NCBI GenBank assembly: GCA_026706425.1
Contig: JAPOYW010000680.1
Location: 9,120-14,384, forward strand
Direction: 5' to 3'
Source: Gammaproteobacteria bacterium
Lineage (GTDB): Bacteria; Pseudomonadota; Gammaproteobacteria; Pseudomonadales; Azotimanducaceae
Length of the DNA stretch: 5,265 bases
The position numbers and the translations under genes are program-made. Shown here piece by piece: positions 1 through 5,148 of the stretch. Positions within the stretch are counted from its first letter, which is position 1. The number at the start of each line of letters is the position of its first letter. The notes under the pieces were generated by a model. The model did not search any database. It was not told where the DNA came from and saw only the letters and a list, made by a program, of their open reading frames with translations.

Positions 1-428
1 GCGAGGTCATCGTCGACGCCTACGGCGGCATGGCACGGCACGGCGGCGGCGCTTTCTCCGGGAAGGATCCCTCCAAGGTGGACCGCTCCGCCGCGTACGC
101 GGGCCGCTACGTCGCCAAGAACCTCGTCGCGGCCGGGCTTGCCAAGCGCTGCGAGATCCAGGTCAGCTATGCCATCGGCACCGCGGAGCCGACCTCCGTC
201 AGCGTCAACACCTTCGGCACGGGCACCATTGCCGAGGCTCGGATCGTTCAACTGATCCGTGCATGTTTCGACTTGAAGCCCCGGGGGCTCATCGACATGC
301 TGGATCTCAAACGACCGATCTACCGTACCACGGCCAGCTACGGACACTTCGGTCGCGAGGAAGACACTTTTACCTGGGAGAGAACGGACAAGGCCGAGGA
401 ACTGCGCGCAGCCGCCAACGGCGCGTAG
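1..428 (+). CDS. metK: S-adenosylmethionine synthetase, C-terminal part (5' end outside window)
   Basis: Makes S-adenosylmethionine from methionine and ATP in the cytoplasm; it works as a homotetramer with Mg2+ and K+. Reading starts in frame at base 3 and gives 141 residues to a TAG stop at 426-428. The segment opens with VDAYGGMARHGGGAFSGKD, which contains the glycine-rich GGGAFSGKD signature of AdoMet synthetases with its active-site lysine and aspartate. It continues with KVDRSAAYAGRYVAKN, CEIQVSYAIGTAEPTS and FDLKPRGLI, and ends with the family's ASYGHFGRE and a Trp-Glu-(Arg)-Thr-Asp-Lys terminus. This is close to the E. coli MetK C-terminus in order and length, with no frameshift. metF follows 134 bases downstream on the same strand, a sensible partner in the methyl cycle. 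Identification is essentially certain; the N-terminal two thirds cannot be judged. Confidence 0.97.
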   Translation, partial: EVIVDAYGGMARHGGGAFSGKDPSKVDRSAAYAGRYVAKNLVAAGLAKRCEIQVSYAIGTAEPTSVSVNTFGTGTIAEARIVQLIRACFDLKPRGLIDMLDLKRPIYRTTASYGHFGREEDTFTWERTDKAEELRAAANGA

Positions 429-433
429 GGAAC

Positions 434-497
434 GCGACCGTTGCGCAAAGAGAAGCGCCTTCGCGGTCGCCCCGAGATTCTGCTTGGGCGAAATCTC
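434..497 (+). promoter_or_regulatory. Two consecutive inverted repeats in the metK-metF gap (possible metF leader or end of metK transcript)
   Basis: The first repeat pairs GCGACCG (434-440) with CGGTCGC (464-470), a perfect 7-base stem, and an inner GCGC/GCGC pairing (443-446 with 455-458) encloses AAAGAGAA. The second pairs GAGATT (474-479) with AATCTC (492-497) around a 12-base loop. Neither is followed by a T run, so they are not classic intrinsic terminators. The rest of the gap up to 562 shows no clear promoter and no ribosome binding site. Sitting between two SAM-cycle genes, the structures could stabilise the metK end or control metF. I could not match them to the SAH or SAM riboswitch consensus elements I know. 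The pairings are seen; the function is a guess. Confidence 0.35.
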
Positions 498-562
498 TGA
501 TCAGTTCCTCGAACCCGCGCAGGGACGCCACCGCGTCGCCGCCGATCAGCCGTCGACTCGTC

Positions 563-1387
563 ATGCCGCAGATCAGCTTCGAGTTCTTCCCCCCGCAGAC
601 TTCCCGGGGCAGGGCCAACCTGGTGCGCACCGCCAAGGTGCTGGCGCGGTTTCGACCCGCTTTCTACTCGGTGACCTACGGTGCCGGCGGATCGACGCGC
701 GAACGAACGTTCGCTGCGGTCGGGGCCCTTCGCGACTCCGGGGTCAATGCCATTCCGCATCTGTCCTGGGGCGGGGACGAGGAGGACGCGGTTGTCGCCT
801 TGCTCGGCGACTATCTGAAGCTCGGCATCGACCGCATCGTCGCCTTGCGCGGCGACCTGCCGTCCGGTGCGGGCACTTCCCGTCAGCTCCGCCATGCGGA
901 CTCGTTGGTACGCTTGATCCGATCGCGGATCGACGCGCCGCTTAACATCGAAGTCGCCGCCTATCCCGAGGTGCACCCCGACGCCGCCACCGCAAGCGCC
1001 GACATCGATTTCCTGAAGGGCAAGATCGACGCGGGCGCGAACGGCTGCATCACGCAATACTTCTACAACGCGGAAGCCTATTTCCATTTCCGAGACCGCT
1101 GTGCTGCGGCCGGCATCGACGTCCCCATCGTGCCCGGCATCATGCCGATCAGCAACTACGACACCCTGATCAGGTTCTCGGCCAAGGCGGGTGTGGACAT
1201 CCCCCGTTGGGTCCAGCGTCGCTTGGACGAAGTCCAGGGAGACAACGAGGCCCTGCTCGCGTTCGGAACCGACGTCGTGTCGACATTGTGCCGAAGACTG
1301 CTCGATGGCGCCGCGCCCGGCCTCCACTTCTATACCTTGAACAAGGCTCCCTCAACCGAAGCGATCGCCGAGAGGATCGGACTCTAG
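563..1387 (+). CDS. metF: 5,10-methylenetetrahydrofolate reductase
   Basis: Reduces 5,10-methylenetetrahydrofolate to 5-methyltetrahydrofolate, the methyl donor for methionine synthesis; a cytoplasmic FAD enzyme with a TIM-barrel fold. The product is 274 residues, close to the family (E. coli has 296). Visible motifs, in order: SFEFFPP near the start (Glu7 corresponds to the catalytic Glu28 of E. coli), TYGAGGSTRERT (38-49), PHLS (65-68), the FAD-contacting ALRGDLPSG with Asp98, IEVAAYPEVHP, ITQYFYN, VPGIMPI and the terminal GLHFYTLN. ATG at 563 is chosen because it puts the usual handful of residues before the FEFFPP motif. The reading frame stays open far upstream, but without homology or a good start there. 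No Shine-Dalgarno sequence is visible before this ATG, which is odd. The residue after PHLS is Trp rather than the common Cys. The gene ends 15 bases before the stop of the opposing gene, and I see no terminator hairpin there. Confidence 0.95.
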   Translation: MPQISFEFFPPQTSRGRANLVRTAKVLARFRPAFYSVTYGAGGSTRERTFAAVGALRDSGVNAIPHLSWGGDEEDAVVALLGDYLKLGIDRIVALRGDLPSGAGTSRQLRHADSLVRLIRSRIDAPLNIEVAAYPEVHPDAATASADIDFLKGKIDAGANGCITQYFYNAEAYFHFRDRCAAAGIDVPIVPGIMPISNYDTLIRFSAKAGVDIPRWVQRRLDEVQGDNEALLAFGTDVVSTLCRRLLDGAAPGLHFYTLNKAPSTEAIAERIGL

Positions 1388-1402
1388 CCTCGGACCGGGA
1401 CC

Positions 1403-2080
1403 TCAACCGTCGATGCGACGCGCGTACTCCGCCAAGGTCCGGTTCAGCCGTTCGATGGTCTGAATCGTACACACAAGCGCGTTCGCCACTCGGCGCAGTT
1501 CGGGATCGGCGTTGGTCTCGGCAATCGAGCGTATCCACTCGAGCTGCCCGCTGAGGTCATCGCCGATGGCCTGCCAGGCATCGACCAGGACGGGCAACTC
1601 GCCGGCTGGAACTTCGCCGGCCGACGCCGGCTCGAAGGAACCCGGTTTCACGCGGATCCCGTCGTGACGCAACGTCAGCAAAGGGGGTTCGGGGGGTGCC
1701 GGGTTTCTCGACGGAAGGGCTTCGCCGAACTCCAAATCCGTCAATCCCGATGCGTAGGCGTCGAGACGCTCCACCAACTCGTCGACTCCGATTCCGTGCG
1801 CGGAGCGGGTCGAACCACCCATTCGACCAGCGGCGTCGCCGAGAGCGGCGACCACGGCATCATTCGGTTCGACGGTGCCTTCCCCCACCCGGTCAATGAG
1901 ATTGGAGGCGGCGCGAAGGAGTTCGCCGACGCCCGCGGCTCCGGACTGGATCGCGCTGGCGTAGCGCGCCAGGAACTCGGCCCGAATGCCGGCCACCGCG
2001 CGCCGGTCCGCCGGATCCTCGCGCCAAGCCGCCATGACCAAGTCTATTGCCGTCTCATTGTCGTCGGTCGTTTGCCCCAC
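1403..2080 (-). CDS. Uncharacterised protein with a degenerate Hpt-like (ChpA/PilL-type) helical domain
   Basis: I do not recognise this protein as a named family. From GTG at 2080 it has 225 residues, no signal peptide and no membrane segment. Residues about 11-87 read like the Hpt helices of ChpA/PilL chemotaxis kinases: a Trp-x-x-x-Pro-Ala-Asp start (19-25), Arg33/Phe36, VGEL (51-54) and NLIDRV (60-65). By my unaided alignment the spacing fits without gaps, but the histidine expected after Phe36 is Leu37 and the HTLKGS-type motif reads LARYAS. A Pro/Glu-rich linker follows (about 123-160), then a helical C-terminus (about 163-223) that could be a coiled coil. GTG 2080 is preferred because the domain starts right after it and GGGA (plus-strand 2088-2091) lies 7 bases upstream. 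ATG codons at 2182 or 2284 would run into gshB with low-complexity sequence. Codon third positions are G/C-rich, supporting this strand. Divergent from gshB. Existence fairly likely, function unknown. Confidence 0.62.
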   Translation of the reverse strand: MGQTTDDNETAIDLVMAAWREDPADRRAVAGIRAEFLARYASAIQSGAAGVGELLRAASNLIDRVGEGTVEPNDAVVAALGDAAGRMGGSTRSAHGIGVDELVERLDAYASGLTDLEFGEALPSRNPAPPEPPLLTLRHDGIRVKPGSFEPASAGEVPAGELPVLVDAWQAIGDDLSGQLEWIRSIAETNADPELRRVANALVCTIQTIERLNRTLAEYARRIDG

Positions 2081-2180
2081 GCTACCGTCCCGCGAATTTC
2101 CAAGGTTCCCGATGTTCCGCCGCTGGCCACCCAGTTTCCCGTCGCGTATGTTCCCCGCAAATCCGCCGGTTCGGCAAGAC
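2081..2180. promoter_or_regulatory. Divergent intergenic region between the minus-strand Hpt-like gene and gshB
   Basis: These 100 bases should hold the promoters of both divergent genes if the GTG (2080) and ATG (2181) starts are right. I find no convincing -35/-10 pair on either strand. On the plus strand GTTCC occurs at 2105, 2114 and 2150 and the variant GTTTCCC at 2134; ATGTTCC is repeated exactly at 2112 and 2148. These could be binding sites for a regulator, or chance. No Shine-Dalgarno sequence is evident before the gshB ATG. Confidence 0.35.
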
Positions 2181-3242
2181 ATGGTGCATATCGCGTTCAT
2201 CATCGATCCGATCGCGACGTTGAACGTCAGCAAGGACTCCACGCTCGCGATGATTCGCGCCGCCCAGCGCCGCGGTTGGCGCATTTCCGTGCTCGGCCCC
2301 GGCGACCTCGCCCTCCAGCACGGACGCGTGGTGGGCTGGACGAAGGATCTAGCACTGACACCCGAAGCCGTTGACGATCTGGACTCCGCGGACCCGGCCG
2401 ACTACTACCGCCTCGGACCGGAGGGACGTACCGCCCTCGACGACGTAGACATCGTGATGATGCGCAAGGATCCCCCGTTCGACATGGAGTACGTCTACGC
2501 CACCTACCTGCTCGAACGGGCCCGGGATGCGGGTGCCGTGGTCGTCAACGATCCGCGAAGCCTTCGCGACTGCAACGAGAAGTTCTACGCCACCGCCTTC
2601 CGGGATTGCACGCCACCCCTCGTGGTGGCGGCCCGCGAAGATGTCCTGCTCGACTTCCATGCCGAGCACGGCGACGTGGTGTTCAAGAAACTCGATGGCA
2701 TGGGCGGCACGAGCATCTTCCGCGTGCGCCGGGACGATCCCAATCTACGGGTGGTGGTCGAGACGCTGACCGGCAACGGCACGACGCCGGTCATGGCGCA
2801 ACGGTTCATCCCGGCGATCAGCGCCGGCGACAAGCGCATCCTGTTGATCGACGGCGAGCCCGTCCCCTACGCGCTCGCCCGCATTCCGAAGCCGGGTGAA
2901 ACCCGGGGCAACCTGGCGGCTGGCGGCGCGGGCGTCGGTCAAGCGTTGAGCGAGCGCGACGAGTCGATCGCCGCCCGGGTGGCACCCGACTTGCGCGGGC
3001 GCGGATTGCGGTTCGTCGGCATCGATGTGATCGGCGACTTCCTCACCGAGATCAATGTCACCTGTCCGACGTGCATTCGCGAACTCGACCGGCAATTCGG
3101 ACTCGACATCGCCGGCGACCTGCTGGACCGGCTGGCGGGAGAGCCCTCAGCGGGGGAGCGCGAGGGGCCTGCCCCTCGCATGGAAGAGCCCTCAGCCGGG
3201 GAGCGCGAGGGGCCTGCCCCTCGCATGGAAGAGCTCCGTTGA
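2181..3242 (+). CDS. gshB: Glutathione synthetase with a repeat-derived C-terminal tail
   Basis: Joins gamma-glutamylcysteine and glycine with ATP to make glutathione, the second step of the pathway; a cytoplasmic tetramer of the ATP-grasp fold. The start MVHIAFIIDP aligns with the E. coli N-terminus, which fixes ATG 2181 even though the frame is open upstream to 1986. Family motifs follow in order: MRKDPPFDMEY, NDPRSLRDCNEK, LDGMGGTSIFRV (glycine-rich ATP loop, Asp172-Gly176), AGDKRILLIDGEPVPYALAR, GETRGNLAAGG (Arg242, Asn244) and the metal/ATP site EINVT with Glu290 and Asn292. Residues 1-320 match the usual full length (about 315). The last 33 residues are two copies of a 15-residue unit, EPSAGEREGPAPRME, plus ELR, encoded by a tandem DNA repeat and not part of the family. 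The TGA stop overlaps the TTG start of tonB. Identification is certain; whether the tail matters is unknown. Confidence 0.97.
   Translation: MVHIAFIIDPIATLNVSKDSTLAMIRAAQRRGWRISVLGPGDLALQHGRVVGWTKDLALTPEAVDDLDSADPADYYRLGPEGRTALDDVDIVMMRKDPPFDMEYVYATYLLERARDAGAVVVNDPRSLRDCNEKFYATAFRDCTPPLVVAAREDVLLDFHAEHGDVVFKKLDGMGGTSIFRVRRDDPNLRVVVETLTGNGTTPVMAQRFIPAISAGDKRILLIDGEPVPYALARIPKPGETRGNLAAGGAGVGQALSERDESIAARVAPDLRGRGLRFVGIDVIGDFLTEINVTCPTCIRELDRQFGLDIAGDLLDRLAGEPSAGEREGPAPRMEEPSAGEREGPAPRMEELR
3141..3230 (+). repeat. Two tandem 45-base repeats with internal GC hairpins, in frame in gshB
   Basis: Copy 1 is 3141-3185 and copy 2 is 3186-3230; they differ only at the 12th base (G versus C). The partial sequence GAGCTC follows directly, repeating the first bases of the unit. 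Each copy holds a perfect inverted repeat, GCGAGGGGC and GCCCCTCGC separated by CT (3160-3179 and 3205-3224), which as RNA would fold into an 8-base stem with a 4-base loop. The unit length is a multiple of three, so gshB stays open. The near identity of the copies suggests a recent duplication or a REP-like dispersed element. No other copy exists in this window. Confidence 0.9.
3227..3233 (+). promoter_or_regulatory. Shine-Dalgarno sequence for the tonB TTG start
   Basis: GGAAGAG lies 5 bases before the TTG at 3239. Its first four bases are the end of repeat copy 2, and the hairpin of that copy ends only two bases upstream (3224). This site decides the TTG start for the tonB gene and suggests that the repeat provides or moulds its ribosome binding site. 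Confidence 0.6.
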
Positions 3243-4036
3243 ACACCGGCTCGACCGTCGCCGACGATAGGCGGCGCCTGGCAGTCTGCCTATTCGTCGC
3301 CGGGGCACTGCATGCCGTGGTTCTCCTGAACGTCGATCTACCGGAGGCGCGGCTGCCCGATCCGATGCCCGCCATCGAGATCGCGCTGCGTCAGAAACCG
3401 TTTTCGGCCTCCCGACCCGAGGCTGTCGACGTCGAAACGGCCAACACCGATGAAGCCGCTGTTCCAGACGTGGCCGAAGCGGTGCCGGCGAGGTCGCTCA
3501 GCACGACGCCCGAGGCCGTCGAACCCCTGTCGGTGCCGTCCGAAGCCGACCGGGACGCCGCGCCGCGTCCGAGCGTGCTAGCGGACAAGACCACGCAGGA
3601 CCTCGCGCGCGCAATCACGGCGCAAGCCGAGACGCTGTCTGCGCCGCATCTCGACGCAACGGAAACCGGCGCCTCGCCGAGGGTCCGCCGCTTGACCGGA
3701 CCGCCGAGCGGGGATCCGGAACTTGCGTACTACCTGGACTCCTGGCGACGCAAGGTCGAGCGCGTGGGCAACATCAACTACCCGAGCGAGGCCCGGGCGC
3801 GCGGCCTATCGGGAACCCTGCGGCTGCTCGTGGTCATCGACCCGGACGGAGCTCTGAAGCACGTTCGCATACTCGAGTCGAGCGGGCATAAGCTGCTCGA
3901 CGAAGGTGCCGTGCGAATCGTCCATCTCGCCGCTCCGTTTTCGCCCTTCACGAAGAGCATGCGCGCCCGCATCGATTCGCTGGAGATCGAGCGTAGGTGG
4001 CGGTTTCGCAAGGACCGCCTGACGCCGATGCCGTGA
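3239..4036 (+). CDS. tonB3: TonB-family energy-transducing protein, TonB3-like
   Basis: An inner-membrane protein that spans the periplasm and passes proton-motive energy from ExbB/ExbD-type partners to outer-membrane receptors. From TTG at 3239 it has 265 residues. A short N-terminus with an Arg-Arg-Arg stretch (11-13) precedes one membrane helix (about 14-32, LAVCLFVAGALHAVVLLNV). Its His25 matches the functionally important histidine in the TonB membrane helix. A long, disordered, Ala/Glu/Pro-containing linker (about 35-160) lacks the regular Glu-Pro/Lys-Pro repeats of classic TonB. The C-terminal TonB domain (about 160-258) shows WRRKVERVGNINYPSEARAR, then SGTLRLLVVIDPDG, ILESSGHKLLDEGAVRIVHL and a WRFRKD end. 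This resembles P. aeruginosa TonB3, which also follows gshB and was reported to be needed for twitching motility. The upstream open frame from 3071 is only the repeat read in another frame. TonB class is firm; the tonB3 subtype rests on context and remembered similarity. Confidence 0.87.
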   Translation: MNTGSTVADDRRRLAVCLFVAGALHAVVLLNVDLPEARLPDPMPAIEIALRQKPFSASRPEAVDVETANTDEAAVPDVAEAVPARSLSTTPEAVEPLSVPSEADRDAAPRPSVLADKTTQDLARAITAQAETLSAPHLDATETGASPRVRRLTGPPSGDPELAYYLDSWRRKVERVGNINYPSEARARGLSGTLRLLVVIDPDGALKHVRILESSGHKLLDEGAVRIVHLAAPFSPFTKSMRARIDSLEIERRWRFRKDRLTPMP

Positions 4037-4091
4037 GCGCCGCTTGGCTGGTCGCCAAAACGTGCGCAAAGGACGGGCGACGTTTGTAAAC

Positions 4092-4104
4092 TTGCACCAT
4101 GCAA
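4092..4104. repeat. Short inverted repeat upstream of yqgE
   Basis: TTGCA (4092-4096) and TGCAA (4100-4104) form a perfect 5-base inverted repeat around CCA in the 91-base gap between tonB and yqgE. It could be an operator-like site or a weak hairpin; it is short enough to be chance. I see no good promoter or terminator in the gap. Confidence 0.3.
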
Positions 4105-4116
4105 CGAACAAGCTGC

Positions 4117-4124
4117 GGAAGAAG
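4117..4124 (+). promoter_or_regulatory. Shine-Dalgarno sequence for the yqgE GTG start
   Basis: The purine run GGAAGAAG lies just before GTG 4128, with 6 bases between GGAAG and the start. It favours this start over the in-frame TTG codons at 4044 and 4092, and the resulting N-terminus matches the family. Confidence 0.6.
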
Positions 4125-4127
4125 CAA

Positions 4128-4682
4128 GTGCACGCCGGCGAGTTCCTGATCAGCATGCCCAAGCTGCGCGGCAGCTTTTTCGGCGACAGTTTGATCTATC
4201 TCTGGGCACACGACGAGGACGGCGCCCAGGGTCTCGTCGTCAATCACCCTTTCGACCTCACGCTGGCCGAACTGATGAAGCAACTGCAGTTGCCCGCATC
4301 GGCCGACCTCGCCGGCAAGGTCGTATCGGGCGGCCCGGTGGACCCCCAACAGGGCTTCATCCTGCACACCGACGACGTGAGCGTGGAAGGAAGCCAACCC
4401 GCCGCGGGCGCTGGCGGCGTCGGTCTGATCGTCTCCTACAGCCGCGAAATGCTGGAACTGATCGCGGCCGAACGGGGGCCGAACCACTTCCTGCTCGCCT
4501 TGGGCTATGCCGGATGGGGTGCCGGGCAACTCGAACAGGAGTTGGCCGAGGGTGCGTGGCTGACCGCCCCGAGTTCCCACGACGTACTGTTCGAGACACC
4601 GTTCGATCAACGCCTCGACCGGGTCGCCCACCAACTCGGCATCGATTGGCGACTGTTCGCCTCCGACGGCGGCGTGGCGTGA
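4128..4682 (+). CDS. yqgE: YqgE/AlgH family protein (UPF0301)
   Basis: A small cytoplasmic protein of the YqgE/AlgH family. Its biochemical role is not established; the AlgH name comes from an early link to alginate gene expression in Pseudomonas. From GTG 4128 it has 184 residues, almost the same as E. coli YqgE (187). Family motifs in order: EFLISMP (5-11), DSLIYLWAHDEDGAQGLVVNHP (20-41, continuous with the first block), SGGPVDPQQGFILHT (67-81), LALGYAGWGAGQLEQEL (123-139) and GAWLTAP (142-148), followed by a typical LFETP segment. The in-frame TTG starts at 4044 or 4092 would add 28 or 12 residues with no family similarity. The gene lies 91 bases after tonB, and its TGA overlaps the ruvX GTG, the usual partner order in gammaproteobacteria. 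The segment around 85-97 is short and Gly/Ala-rich compared with homologues I recall. Confidence 0.93.
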   Translation: MHAGEFLISMPKLRGSFFGDSLIYLWAHDEDGAQGLVVNHPFDLTLAELMKQLQLPASADLAGKVVSGGPVDPQQGFILHTDDVSVEGSQPAAGAGGVGLIVSYSREMLELIAAERGPNHFLLALGYAGWGAGQLEQELAEGAWLTAPSSHDVLFETPFDQRLDRVAHQLGIDWRLFASDGGVA

Positions 4683-5095
4683 CCGATTCGACCTGCAAGC
4701 GCGACGGAACGGCGCTGGTCTTCGACTTCGGGACGAAACACATCGGCATCGCCGTCGCCGAACCGCAGGCCGACCTCGTTCGGGGTCTGACCACCGTGCC
4801 CGCCCGCGACGGCAAACCGCGGTGGGACGTCCTCGACCCCGTAGTGAAGGAATGGCAACCCGCGTGCCTGGTCGTCGGCCTGCCGATCAACATGGACGGG
4901 ACGCCGAGCGAGAGTTCCGCGCAGGCGCGCCTGTTCGGAGAGCGGCTTGCCGCACGCTACGCACTGACAGTCGACTACGCCGACGAACGCCTGTCGACCT
5001 TCGAGGCGGTTTCCCGGGGCGCCCTGGCGGAAAACGCCCATGCCGAGGCGGCCGAGATCATTGGGGAGACCTGGCTCAACGAACGCGCCCCGTAG
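4679..5095 (+). CDS. ruvX: RuvX/YqgF-type RNase H-fold nuclease, C-terminal catalytic site altered
   Basis: YqgF/RuvX proteins have an RNase H-like fold. They are called putative Holliday-junction resolvases and in E. coli are tied to 16S rRNA 5'-end maturation. From GTG 4679, which overlaps the yqgE stop as GTGA, the protein has 138 residues, the E. coli length. Present motifs: LVFDFGTKHIGIAVAE with first catalytic Asp16, LVVGLPINMDGT (64-75) and DERLSTFEA (102-110) with Glu103. The C-terminal helix EIIGETWLNE (126-135) is recognisable. However, the Asp expected shortly before it seems to be His121, and the loop between DERLST and that position is about eight residues shorter than in E. coli YqgF. 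A poor Shine-Dalgarno sequence suggests translation coupled to yqgE. The family is certain; full nuclease activity is doubtful. Confidence 0.93.
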   Translation: MTDSTCKRDGTALVFDFGTKHIGIAVAEPQADLVRGLTTVPARDGKPRWDVLDPVVKEWQPACLVVGLPINMDGTPSESSAQARLFGERLAARYALTVDYADERLSTFEAVSRGALAENAHAEAAEIIGETWLNERAP

Positions 5096-5148
5096 CGTCC
5101 TGGAACGGTCCCCGCCCGCCCTGCGACTTGGCCCAGCGATTGAACGGG

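Noticed and set aside
263..562. Extending metF upstream along its open frame
   Set aside because: The extension would overlap metK, has no similarity to MetF, and MPQISFEFFPP already matches the normal N-terminus.
429..562. SAH or SAM riboswitch before metF
   Set aside because: The conserved core sequences I know for these classes are not visible; only generic inverted repeats are present.
499..576. Three GATCAG repeats around the metF start (499, 544, 571)
   Set aside because: The same hexamer recurs inside other genes of the window (for example near 1168 and 4146), and one copy is simply metF codons, so it looks like composition.
338..1327. Long minus-strand open frame opposite metF
   Set aside because: It is a high-GC shadow of metF, which has all the motifs of its family; the antisense product shows no recognisable motif.
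1986..2180. A 65-residue N-terminal extension of GshB
   Set aside because: The family starts at the MVHIAFIIDP-like residues; the extension is low-complexity and would cover the divergent promoter region and the neighbouring gene.
1664..2374. Plus-strand open frame opposite the Hpt-like gene
   Set aside because: It overlaps the certain gshB start and its product is Arg/Gly-rich with no motif; the minus-strand reading shows the better codon pattern and domain-like sequence.
3141..3230. CRISPR-like array
   Set aside because: There are only two directly abutting units with no variable spacers, lying inside a coding sequence.
3071..3238. An earlier ATG start for the TonB gene inside gshB
   Set aside because: The extra 56 residues are Arg-rich repeat sequence read in the wrong frame, and they would precede the membrane anchor by an implausible distance.
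4044..4127. TTG starts at 4044 and 4092 for yqgE
   Set aside because: They add residues without homology; GTG 4128 has a Shine-Dalgarno sequence and gives the normal length.
5096..5148. Bidirectional terminator between ruvX and the pilus ATPase gene
   Set aside because: No stem with a T run is visible on either strand in the 53-base gap.
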